Source: Neorhizobium alkalisoli (GTDB lineage: Bacteria > Pseudomonadota > Alphaproteobacteria > Rhizobiales > Rhizobiaceae). Taken from it: a DNA stretch of 64,000 nucleotides. The stretch covers positions 558,001 to 622,000 of the forward strand of contig NZ_PVBN01000001.1 in the NCBI RefSeq assembly GCF_002968635.1, in the 5' to 3' direction. The translations under genes and the position numbers were made by a program. Each line of letters begins with the position of its first letter. Within the stretch, counting starts at the first letter, position 1. The notes under the pieces are model-generated. The model had not been told where the DNA came from. It saw only the letters and a list, made by a program, of their open reading frames with translations, and did no database searches. Below are positions 48,712 to 56,887 of the stretch, piece after piece.

Positions 48712-48721
48712 TTATCTATAA
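48712..48721. promoter_or_regulatory. BioR box upstream of bioY
   Basis: TTATCTATAA matches the BioR consensus exactly and ends 16 bases before the bioY ATG, just before the ribosome binding site GAAGGAGAG. BioR binding there would block transcription of bioY. Confidence 0.88.
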
Positions 48722-48737
48722 TTTGAAGGAGAGTTCG

Positions 48738-49322
48738 ATGCCCGCCATAGAATCCCGCCAGTTCCTTGTCTCCGATCCTTTGCGGCTTGCCGGCCGCTCG
48801 GTCCTGACCAAGGCCCTTTTTGTCCTCGCCGGCACGCTGGCACTGGCGCTCGCCTCGCAAATCGCGGTGCCGATGTATCCGGTGCCGGTCACCATGCAGA
48901 CTTTCGCAATCACCATGATCGGCGTGCTGTACGGATGGCGGCTCGGCGCTCTGACGGTTCTCGTATGGCTCGGCGAAGCGGCACTTGGCGCTCCGGTTCT
49001 TGCCAATGGTTCGGGCGGTCTGGCCCCCTTTGCCGGCCCAACGGCAGGATATCTTGCCGCCTTCCCGTTCATCGCCGCGGTGGCGGGCTACCTCGCTGAA
49101 AGGGGCTGGACCGGCGAACGTTATGTCAGGAGCTTTGCCGCTCACCTTGCTGCCAATATCCTCTGCCTGGCCATTGGCGGCGCTTATCTCGCCTATCTGC
49201 TCGGCGCGGAAAAGGCATGGCTTCTCGGCGTCGCACCGTTCATTCTCGGCGCCGGCCTGAAATCCGCACTTGCGGCAGCGCTGCTCAAGGGCCTGCAGCA
49301 GTTTCGTGCCAAGGGCGCCTGA
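48738..49322 (+). CDS. bioY: Biotin transporter BioY
   Basis: BioY is the biotin-binding S component of an ECF-type importer. The 194-residue protein has six membrane helices and the family signatures VPMYPVPVTMQTFAITMIGVLYG and GPTAGYLAAFPFIAAVAGYLAERG. Energy-coupling BioM and BioN are not seen here and may be elsewhere; BioY alone can also act as a slow transporter. GAAGGAGAG precedes the ATG. A BioR box overlaps its upstream leader. Confidence 0.96.
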   Translation: MPAIESRQFLVSDPLRLAGRSVLTKALFVLAGTLALALASQIAVPMYPVPVTMQTFAITMIGVLYGWRLGALTVLVWLGEAALGAPVLANGSGGLAPFAGPTAGYLAAFPFIAAVAGYLAERGWTGERYVRSFAAHLAANILCLAIGGAYLAYLLGAEKAWLLGVAPFILGAGLKSALAAALLKGLQQFRAKGA

Positions 49323-49323
49323 A

Positions 49324-49797
49324 TTGGTCGTCCGGCTGCGGCCGCATCACCTGCTCTGCATGCTGACCTTTGTCGGAAAGGGCTATAACGCCGCGTTTGT
49401 GGCCAACTACACGGCCATCGCGCGGCGGCTTTCCGACGGTGAGGAGATCGAGGTCGTTTCCGGGCCGGACGATATCTGCCGACCGCTCCTCAACGATCCC
49501 GAAGCGCATTGCCGGGAGCATGGTGTAACTGCCCGGGACGAGCTGGCGGCGAAGGCCGTTGCCCGCCTGCTGGGTCGCCCGGTTCGTCTGGGCGATCGCC
49601 TTCGGCTGAGCCGGGTACTCGTGAGGCGGCTGAGGGAGGCTTTCCAGGAAGGAACCATCCGGATAGCTTGTCGAGGGTGCTCATGGTCGAACCTCTGCTC
49701 GACCGTCGCCGGTTCCGGTTTTTCCGGCGTCAAGGTTCTGGGCTCGGCCGTTCCAGCGGAAACAGCGACAGGAACTTGCGCTCCCCTTCCGGCGTGA
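49324..49797 (+). CDS. DUF1284 family cysteine-rich protein
   Basis: A 157-residue protein. The start MVVRLRPHHLLCMLTFVGKGY is the DUF1284 signature, and further conserved cysteines occur in DDICRPLL, AHCREHG, CRGCSWSNLC. The pattern suggests a metal or iron-sulfur site; function unknown. The start is TTG at 49324, two bases after the bioY stop, so it is probably translated with bioY. The last 68 bases overlap the ArsR gene on the opposite strand. Confidence 0.8.
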   Translation: MVVRLRPHHLLCMLTFVGKGYNAAFVANYTAIARRLSDGEEIEVVSGPDDICRPLLNDPEAHCREHGVTARDELAAKAVARLLGRPVRLGDRLRLSRVLVRRLREAFQEGTIRIACRGCSWSNLCSTVAGSGFSGVKVLGSAVPAETATGTCAPLPA

Positions 49798-50431
49798 AAA
49801 GCACGGCGCGGCTTTCGCTGCTGCGGCGTGCCCAGCCCTTTTCCAGGAAATGCGAAAGCAGCGCCTTGCCGAGCGTGCCGGCAAGATGCGACCGGCGCTC
49901 ACTCCAGTCGAGGCAGGATTTGCAGAGCGGCCGCCGGCTGGAGACAAGCGGTGTGACATCAATGCCGATCGTGCCGATATCGGCCCGGCCCTGCTCGGTC
50001 ACCATCAGGTTTTCGCCGTCGGTGCGGATGACGCCGCGGCTCACGAAACTGTCGAGCATCCGCACGCCGTAGTCGCCGGCAAGGTGATCGTAGCAGATCC
50101 GTGCCTTGCGCAGTGCGGGGTCCCTCGGTCCGGGCTGATGCCTCAGATGCCCCCGGCTCGCGGCAAACCCCATGATGTTCTCGAGAAGGGTTCCGGCGGC
50201 ACCGTCGGCCAGCGTGAAATACCGGTGCCGGCCCTGCTTGCGTTGAGAGATCAGTCCGCCGTCCTCGAGCTTGGAAAGATGAGAACTGGCGGTTTGCAGC
50301 GTCACGCCGCCGGCCTGCGCCAGTTCGGTCGCCGTCAGCGCCTGTCCGCCCATCAGGGCGGTCAGCATGTTGGCGCGGGCGGGATCGCCGATGAGCGTGC
50401 CGATGCGGGCTATGTCCGGACCTTCTTTCAT
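49730..50431 (-). CDS. ArsR family transcriptional regulator
   Basis: A 233-residue protein. Residues 1-95 are an ArsR-type winged helix (ANMLTALMGGQALTATELAQAGGVTLQTASSHLSKLEDGGLI). The C-terminal part has VDVTP-like and PLCKSCLDWSERRSHLAGTLGKALLSHFLEKGW segments seen in a larger ArsR-type family with cysteines that may sense metal or oxidant. It diverges from the NIPSNAP/monooxygenase pair with 71 bases between starts, so it probably regulates that pair. Its 3' end overlaps the DUF1284 gene. Confidence 0.85.
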   Translation of the reverse strand: MKEGPDIARIGTLIGDPARANMLTALMGGQALTATELAQAGGVTLQTASSHLSKLEDGGLISQRKQGRHRYFTLADGAAGTLLENIMGFAASRGHLRHQPGPRDPALRKARICYDHLAGDYGVRMLDSFVSRGVIRTDGENLMVTEQGRADIGTIGIDVTPLVSSRRPLCKSCLDWSERRSHLAGTLGKALLSHFLEKGWARRSSESRAVLFTPEGERKFLSLFPLERPSPEP

Positions 50432-50445
50432 ACTTCGATCCTAAC

Positions 50446-50458
50446 CGAAGCATCTTCG
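50446..50458. promoter_or_regulatory. Candidate operator in the ArsR/NIPSNAP divergent promoter
   Basis: CGAAG and CTTCG form 5-bp inverted arms around CAT in the 71-base gap between the divergent starts. The site lies 15 bases upstream of the ArsR start. This is a short but well placed palindrome for a dimeric winged-helix repressor. Confidence 0.4.
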
Positions 50459-50502
50459 TTCCGCAACATGGCAAAACCCGGCTGTCAGCATTGGAGAAAG
50501 TC

Positions 50503-50832
50503 ATGATCACCTGTTTCATCCGCTACGAGATCGACCCGTTCAAAAGAGCGGAATTCGCCGAATACGCTCGCAACTGGGGCCAGGCCATTCCCCGCTGCGG
50601 TGCCGACCTGATCGGCTATTTCGGCCCGCATGAAGGTTCGGTGACCACCGCCTACGGGGTCTACAACATCGAGAGCCTGGCTGCCTACGAGGCCTATCGC
50701 GGCCGTTTGGCGGCGGATCCGCTCGGAAAGCAGAACTACGAGTTTGCCAGTCGCGAGCGCTTCATCCTGAAGGAAGACCGCATCTTCCTGAAGAACGTGT
50801 CCATGCCGCACGGAGCTTTGGTAAAGCCATGA
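50503..50832 (+). CDS. NIPSNAP family protein
   Basis: A 109-residue ferredoxin-like alpha/beta-barrel protein. MITCFIRYEIDPFKRAEFAEYARNW is the usual NIPSNAP opening and AYEAYRGRLAADPLG the second helix. Function unknown; family members are small barrels linked to vesicle or small-molecule roles. GGAGAAAG precedes the ATG. Its stop overlaps the start of the next gene by four bases (ATGA), so the two are coupled. Confidence 0.85.
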   Translation: MITCFIRYEIDPFKRAEFAEYARNWGQAIPRCGADLIGYFGPHEGSVTTAYGVYNIESLAAYEAYRGRLAADPLGKQNYEFASRERFILKEDRIFLKNVSMPHGALVKP

Positions 50833-51176
50833 TCGCCGTCATCTTCGAAGTCGTACCCTATATGGGCGAACGCCACAAATATCTGGATCTCGCCGGCGAA
50901 CTGCGTTCCGAACTCGAAACCATCGACGGCTTCATCTCGATCGAGCGGTTCGAAAGCCTCACCATGCGAGGCAAACTCCTTTCGCTCTCCTTCTGGCGGG
51001 ATGAGGAGGCGGTGCGCCAGTGGCGCAATCTCGATGTCCATCGCGCCGCGCAACAGGCAGGGCGCAACGGCATCTTCGCAGACTACCGGCTGCGTATCGG
51101 CCACGTATTGCGCGACTACGGCATGTTCGAGCGCGACGAGGCGCCGGCCGACAGTCGCGCGGCCCATGCGGCCTAG
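50829..51176 (+). CDS. Antibiotic biosynthesis monooxygenase (ABM) domain protein
   Basis: A 115-residue dimeric alpha/beta-barrel protein. IAVIFEVVPYMGERHKYLDLAGELRSELETIDGFISIERF and LLSLSFWRDEEAVRQWRN are typical of ABM proteins (EthD/HemS-like small oxygenases). It is translated directly with the NIPSNAP protein and may form a heteromeric barrel with it (inference). A bidirectional terminator lies 31 bases after its stop. Confidence 0.83.
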   Translation: MIAVIFEVVPYMGERHKYLDLAGELRSELETIDGFISIERFESLTMRGKLLSLSFWRDEEAVRQWRNLDVHRAAQQAGRNGIFADYRLRIGHVLRDYGMFERDEAPADSRAAHAA

Positions 51177-51206
51177 CGTCTGAAGGCGGGCAGGCTATGT
51201 TGCCGG

Positions 51207-51235
51207 AAAAGGCCCGGACGCGTGTCCGGGCCTTT
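51207..51235. terminator. Bidirectional terminator between the ABM and carbonic anhydrase genes
   Basis: AAAGGCCCGGAC and GTCCGGGCCTTT frame a 4-base loop, giving a 9-bp GC core with A and T runs on both outer sides. It serves both convergent transcripts. Confidence 0.88.
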
Positions 51236-51248
51236 GGAACGATCGTGA

Positions 51249-51977
51249 TCAGGCCTTCTGCATGAACTCGACGGCGCCGCTGTCGAGGTCGTAATAGGCG
51301 GGAACAACCTTTACCTTCCCCTCCGCCACCAGACGCGACACGATCTCGCTTTCAGCAAGAATGCGTTCGGCGCCGTTGACGGCATTGGCATGGACCGTGT
51401 TGTCGATGAACTTGTCGCCGCGATCGGCCTGCGCAAGAGCGATCGGCAGGATCGGCTGGATCATCTTGCCGATCGACCCATCAAGCTTGGTGCCTTTCGT
51501 GACCACCTCGCAGGCGGCGGAGACGGCGCCGCAGCGCTTGTGCCCCATGACGACGACGAGCGGCGAATGCAGGTGTTCAGCACCGTATTCGATCGTCCCC
51601 AACACATCGGTGTCGATGACGTTGCCGGCGTTGCGGGCCACGAAGAATTCCCCCAGCGTGACGCCGCCGAACACCAGTTCCGGCACGACACGGCTGTCGG
51701 AGCAGGTCACCACGATCGCCCAGGGAGCCTGGCTCTTGGCGACTTCGGTGCGCCGTTTAGAGAAATTTGCCGAGCAGGCTTCTGCATCCGCAACGAATTT
51801 CCTGTTGCCGTCGACGAGTTTTGCCAAGGCCTCGTCGGGTGTCGGGGAAGGAGCGTCCGAGGCAAACGCGCCGGTAGGAAGTCCGAAGTTTGCGAAGGCA
51901 GCCGCCGCGCCGCCAAGGCCGGCGAGCTTGACGAATGAGCGGCGGTTGAGACGGGCGGAATTGCATTCAAAGCACAT
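51249..51977 (-). CDS. Beta-class carbonic anhydrase with twin-arginine signal
   Basis: A 242-residue beta-carbonic anhydrase that interconverts carbon dioxide and bicarbonate. Zinc ligands are visible: Cys92 in TCSDSR, with Asp94 and Arg96 of the catalytic dyad, and His146 with Cys149 in GHKRCGA. The N-terminus has RRSFVKLAGLGGAAAAFANF, a twin-arginine signal, so the enzyme should be exported folded to the periplasm. The first residues MCFECNS contain an extra Cys pair. It is divergent from ccrM across 303 bases. Confidence 0.93.
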   Translation of the reverse strand: MCFECNSARLNRRSFVKLAGLGGAAAAFANFGLPTGAFASDAPSPTPDEALAKLVDGNRKFVADAEACSANFSKRRTEVAKSQAPWAIVVTCSDSRVVPELVFGGVTLGEFFVARNAGNVIDTDVLGTIEYGAEHLHSPLVVVMGHKRCGAVSAACEVVTKGTKLDGSIGKMIQPILPIALAQADRGDKFIDNTVHANAVNGAERILAESEIVSRLVAEGKVKVVPAYYDLDSGAVEFMQKA

Positions 51978-53411
<1,434 letters not shown>

Positions 53412-53480
53412 TCCACCAGTCCCCGTCAGATCCATGGTTCCTTGTCCGGTTTGTACCTCTAGTCCCGGATGAGGATAATT

Positions 53481-53517
53481 GACGCCCGGGGAGGCTGACC
53501 CCGGGCGTCATATCTTT
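53481..53517 (+). terminator. Terminator after ccrM
   Basis: GACGCCCGGGG and CCCCGGGCGTC form a perfect 11-bp stem with a 7-base loop, followed by ATATCTTTTT. It lies 69 bases after the ccrM stop. Confidence 0.92.
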
Positions 53518-53604
53518 TTGGTCAGACCTCCACACCGCGAACGGCGAGCATCCGTGAAATGCACCGCTTGCCAGCCGGCGGCGCGGGCGCCTTCCGCGTT
53601 GGCC
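53508..53604 (-). pseudogene. Remnant of a HAD hydrolase C-terminus
   Basis: In one minus-strand frame this stretch encodes ANAEGARAAGWQAVHFTDA, closely matching the end of the HAD hydrolase at 54317-54931 (ANVEGARAAGWQAVHFTDA), then runs to a stop with unrelated residues. Upstream the frame meets a stop codon and homology ends. It is a short fragment without a start, left where the mazEF module now separates it from the intact gene. Confidence 0.75.
53548..53595. repeat. 48-bp direct repeat, left copy (flanks the mazEF module)
   Basis: This 48-bp stretch, beginning GCATCCGTGAAATGCAC, is identical except for one base (53565) to 54363-54410. The two copies have the same orientation and bracket the whole toxin-antitoxin module. 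Confidence 0.9.
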
Positions 53605-53660
53605 TAGCCGCGTTCCTACGCCAGGAAGCAAGGGGTGGCCTTCCGCAAGTAATCGTGGTA

Positions 53661-53674
53661 GGTTACATGTAACC
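53661..53674. promoter_or_regulatory. Palindromic operator upstream of mazE
   Basis: GGTTACATGTAACC is a perfect 14-bp palindrome ending 19 bases before the mazE ATG. Toxin-antitoxin operons are usually repressed by their own complex at such a site. Confidence 0.7.
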
Positions 53675-53693
53675 CACGCTCAGGAGGCCGGCC

Positions 53694-53918
53694 ATGCCGA
53701 CGGCACCAAAGTCCAAGCCCGTGCGGGAAAAGGTGCGCGAGCATCGCGACCGGCTCCGCGCCCAAGGCCTGCGGCCCATCCAGATTTGGGTGCCGGATGT
53801 CCGCGCTCCCTCGTTCCGGGACCAGGCACATCGACAGTCGGAGGCGGTTGCCGCAAGCGCTCATGCCCGTGAGGACCAGGCCTTCATCGATGCGGTGTCC
53901 GGCTGGGGCGATGAATGA
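53694..53918 (+). CDS. MazE-type antitoxin (DUF3018 family)
   Basis: A 74-residue protein. The N-terminus PKSKPVREKVREHRDRLRAQGLRPIQIWVPDVRAPSF is the DUF3018 (MazE-like) DNA-binding part. The C-terminal tail (QSEAVAASAHAREDQAFIDAVSGWGDE) is acidic and should wrap and inhibit the toxin. CAGGAGG precedes the ATG. Its stop overlaps the toxin start (ATGA). The module interrupts the usual ccrM-HAD hydrolase neighbourhood. Confidence 0.92.
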   Translation: MPTAPKSKPVREKVREHRDRLRAQGLRPIQIWVPDVRAPSFRDQAHRQSEAVAASAHAREDQAFIDAVSGWGDE

Positions 53919-54274
53919 GGCGCGGTGAAGTCTGGACTGTTTCCGGAGGCAAGGACTATGCGGCAAAGCCGCGTCCGGCTGTCATCGTGCAGGACGACAG
54001 CTTCGACGCCACCGACTCGGTCACGATTTGCGCTTTCACCACGGACTCGACAGACGCGCCGCTGTTTCGCCTCGTTGTCGAGCCGAACGACCGCAACGGC
54101 CTGCGTTCGGTCTGCCGTCTCATGGTGGACAAGATCACCACGGTTCCCCGAGCGAAGGTGGGTGCGCGGATTGGGCGGCTCGATGATGAGGACATGGTGC
54201 GGCTCAACCAGGCGATGACCGTGGTCCTCGGCATGGCGGCCTCTCCCCGGACAAGCAGGAGAAAGGAGCCATGA
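53915..54274 (+). CDS. MazF/PemK-family toxin, mRNA interferase
   Basis: A 119-residue ribonuclease toxin. The start RRGEVWTVSGGKDYAAKPRPAVIVQDD is the MazF/PemK core, and VDKITTVPRAKVGARIGRLDDEDM contains the conserved catalytic region. The toxin would cut mRNA at short sequence-specific sites when the antitoxin is lost. It overlaps the antitoxin stop by four bases, and the right-hand 48-bp repeat begins 88 bases downstream, within the neighbouring HAD gene. Confidence 0.93.
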   Translation: MRRGEVWTVSGGKDYAAKPRPAVIVQDDSFDATDSVTICAFTTDSTDAPLFRLVVEPNDRNGLRSVCRLMVDKITTVPRAKVGARIGRLDDEDMVRLNQAMTVVLGMAASPRTSRRKEP

Positions 54275-54316
54275 AGAGCCTTTGAGGAGGAGCGAGTTCT
54301 GCTCCCACCGACTGCT

Positions 54317-54931
54317 CTAGATGTCGACGTTCCGGACCCTTAGATCCTCTTTCAACCGCTCGGCATCCGTGAAATGCACGGCTTGCCAGCCGGCGGCGCG
54401 GGCGCCTTCCACATTCGCAACGGAATCATCGATGAAAATCGTCGCTTCCGGCCTGAGCCCGAAGTCACGGGCATGTTTTTCGTAGATTGCCACGTCCGGC
54501 TTGATGAGGTTGATCTCGCCGGAGACCGTGACCCCCCGCGGTTTGTTGAGAAAGGGAAACAGCTCCTTGGCATGGGCAAACGTATCCGCGGCGAAATTCG
54601 TCAGCATCGTCACGTCCTGGCCACTGTCGATCAGGTCTTCCATGATTTTGACGGAGCCGTCGTAGGCATGGGGTACCATCTCGTGCCAATGTCTGCGGAA
54701 GGCGCGGATCTGATCCTCGCGTTCGGGATATTTGTCGATCAGCAGGGCCTCGGCATCTTCCCACTTGCGGCCACGGTCCTGCTCCAGGTTCCATTCGTGG
54801 GTGCAGACATTGAGGAAGAACCATTTGCGTTCTTCTTCGTCCGGTATGATGCGGCTGTAAGGGATGTTCGGGTCGTAGTGGATCAGCACCTTGCCGATGT
54901 CGAAAACGATATGGTCGATCTTGGCCGTCAT
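54317..54931 (-). CDS. HAD superfamily hydrolase
   Basis: A 204-residue HAD subfamily IA protein. Motif I is VFDIGKVLIHYD (DxG form), motif II is MLTNFAADTF, motif III is IKPDVAIYE, and motif IV is FIDDSVANVEGARAAGW. A helical cap spans about residues 18-95. The DxG form occurs in YihX-like and related members; the substrate is unknown. Its 3' end carries the right-hand copy of the 48-bp repeat, and a fragment of a similar gene end lies beyond mazEF. It is 20 bases downstream of mutY on the same strand. Confidence 0.9.
   Translation of the reverse strand: MTAKIDHIVFDIGKVLIHYDPNIPYSRIIPDEEERKWFFLNVCTHEWNLEQDRGRKWEDAEALLIDKYPEREDQIRAFRRHWHEMVPHAYDGSVKIMEDLIDSGQDVTMLTNFAADTFAHAKELFPFLNKPRGVTVSGEINLIKPDVAIYEKHARDFGLRPEATIFIDDSVANVEGARAAGWQAVHFTDAERLKEDLRVRNVDI
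54363..54410. repeat. 48-bp direct repeat, right copy (3' end of the HAD gene)
   Basis: This copy is part of the intact HAD gene and encodes its conserved C-terminal GARAAGWQAVHFTDA region. It differs from the left copy only at 54380. Confidence 0.9.
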
Positions 54932-54951
54932 GTGTCTCCTCGCGGGGGGAA

Positions 54952-56055
54952 TCAGTTCGGATGTTTTTCGAAGGCTCGCGGGATAGCCTCTGCGATGACT
55001 TTTTTCATGACAGTCGGCAGTGCCTGGGCCTCAAGATTTGTGACCGGCTCCCACCATCCGTCATCTGCCGCTATTTTCTCGGTTCTCGTCCGGAAGACGG
55101 AAAGCCTGAGCTCGAAATGGGTGAAGACATGAACGACCGTGCCGCAGGCCTGCCAGTCGGCGGGGAAGGGGGCGTGGTCGGGGCTCGTGCCGCCATCGAG
55201 ACGCGAGGTCCACGCCGTCGTCGGCACTTCGGTCATGCCGCCGAGCAGGCCGCTTTCGATCCGCCGCCGCAACAGCACGTCGCCCTCGGGCGTGACCGCC
55301 ACGAAAGCCGCACCCATCCGCACGGGTTTTTCTTTCTTCGCGGCCCTCACGGGAAAGCGTTCCGGATCATGTTTGGCGAAGGCGATACAGTCCTCGCGGA
55401 AGGGACAGAGCGCACAGGCCGGCCGCTTCGGCGTGCAGATCGTGGCACCGAGATCCATCATCGCCTGGGCGAAGTCCCCGGGTCGACCGGCGGGGGTCAA
55501 ATCCGCAACCTTCGCTTTCATCAGGGGTTTCGAGCCCGGCAGCGGCGCATCGATGGCGTAAAGCCTCGAAATCACACGCTCGACATTGCCGTCCATGACT
55601 GCGGATCGCCGGTTGAAGGCAATTGCCGCAACCGCCGCGGACGTATAGTCGCCGATGCCGGGAAGCGCCCGCAAGCCTTCTTCCGTATCGGGAAAGACAC
55701 CTGCGTGCTCGGCGGCCACTGCCTCCGCGCATTTTTTCAGGTTGCGGGCGCGGGCGTAGTAGCCGAGCCCCGCCCAGGCGGCCATCACGTCCTCGACCGG
55801 GGCCGCGGCGAGATCGGTGACCTTCGGCCAGAGCGCCAGGAATTTGGCGAAATACGGTTTGACCGCCTGCACGGTCGTCTGCTGCAGCATGACCTCCGAC
55901 AACCAGACGCGATAGGGATCCGCCCGGCTGCCCGCCTTCGCCGCGGCCGGACTTACCCGCCAGGGCAGGTCCCGATGGTGTCGGTCATACCAGGCGAGCA
56001 GCTTTTCCGGGAGCGAAAGCCGAATGTCGGCAGAAAGCGCAGGAGAGATAGTCAT
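54952..56055 (-). CDS. mutY: A/G-specific adenine glycosylase MutY
   Basis: MutY removes adenine mispaired with 8-oxoguanine. The 367-residue protein has the helix-hairpin-helix LPGIGDYTSAAVAAIAF, the catalytic Asp in FAQAMMDLGATIC and the [4Fe-4S] motif C-X6-C-X2-C-X5-C in ICTPKRPACALCPFREDC. The C-terminal NUDIX-like domain (about 240-360) reads the 8-oxoguanine. The ATG at 56055 is preferred over an ATG 12 codons upstream because it gives the usual beginning. It diverges from the DUF721 gene. Confidence 0.96.
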   Translation of the reverse strand: MTISPALSADIRLSLPEKLLAWYDRHHRDLPWRVSPAAAKAGSRADPYRVWLSEVMLQQTTVQAVKPYFAKFLALWPKVTDLAAAPVEDVMAAWAGLGYYARARNLKKCAEAVAAEHAGVFPDTEEGLRALPGIGDYTSAAVAAIAFNRRSAVMDGNVERVISRLYAIDAPLPGSKPLMKAKVADLTPAGRPGDFAQAMMDLGATICTPKRPACALCPFREDCIAFAKHDPERFPVRAAKKEKPVRMGAAFVAVTPEGDVLLRRRIESGLLGGMTEVPTTAWTSRLDGGTSPDHAPFPADWQACGTVVHVFTHFELRLSVFRTRTEKIAADDGWWEPVTNLEAQALPTVMKKVIAEAIPRAFEKHPN

Positions 56056-56216
56056 TTGAACGAAGATAGTGGCTGCACCAGTTCTCGCCAATCGCCTTGA
56101 CGGAGGAAAGCTGGGGAAGCAGGATAAAACGAGGCGCTAAGTCCTGGCCCACGGCCGCTTTCCCGATCGCACTCCGATCTCTATAATGATTTTCGATCAA
56201 CTGGATCGGATTGGGA

Positions 56217-56741
56217 ATGAACGGCCCGGAAAAGACGCGCAGCCAGAGAGGAAAGCGGGAATTTCAGATTTCCGAGGTGGCGAACGGCATTATCGATCCG
56301 GTGCTGGCCCGCCGCGCCGGCATTTCGACGGCCTTGCTTGGTTCCTGGGACGAAATCGCCGGCGAGGACTTCGCCGATTGCACGCGGCCGGAAAAAATCA
56401 CCTGGCCCCGTCGCGATGAAGGCTTCGGCTCAGGGGGCGGCCACCAGGCCGGCGTCCTGACGATCGCTTGCGAAGGCGCCCGCGCCCTTTTCCTGACCCA
56501 TGCCCAGGGCGAACTGATTGCGCGCATCAACGGCTTTTTCGGCTTTCCGGCTGTGCGCCAGATCCGTATCGTCCAGAAACCCGTCTCGCAGACCTTCAAG
56601 CATCCGCGCAAACCACCCCCCCTGAAGGGCGAGGCGGCCAAGCGGCTTGAAACCATGATGGAAGGCATCGAAAGCGAGGCGCTCAAGAAGGCCGTCGAGC
56701 GGCTTGGGACGGCCGTCCTTCAGAAGAAAAGCAAGCGGTGA
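56217..56741 (+). CDS. DUF721 / DciA-like domain protein
   Basis: A 174-residue protein. The core VANGIIDPVLARRAGISTALLGSWDEIAGEDFADCTRPEKI and LTIACEGARALFLTHAQGELIARINGFFG match DUF721, the family that includes DciA, a loader of the replicative helicase DnaB in bacteria without DnaC. The C-terminal part (about 125-174) is a charged helix. The ATG at 56217 is chosen; TTG at 56211 is an alternative. A helicase-loading role is inferred from the family only. Confidence 0.85.
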   Translation: MNGPEKTRSQRGKREFQISEVANGIIDPVLARRAGISTALLGSWDEIAGEDFADCTRPEKITWPRRDEGFGSGGGHQAGVLTIACEGARALFLTHAQGELIARINGFFGFPAVRQIRIVQKPVSQTFKHPRKPPPLKGEAAKRLETMMEGIESEALKKAVERLGTAVLQKKSKR

Positions 56742-56887
56742 CGCCGAGAAGCTTGCGTTCATCTTTGATACATCTCTGATTTGTCACAATTCTTTGAAGA
56801 GATTTGCCTATCGACAGCTTGTTCGCGCTCGGGCGCCGCGATACGGAATGTCGAAAATATTGAGACCTCTCGCTTTACAGGTGTTCC

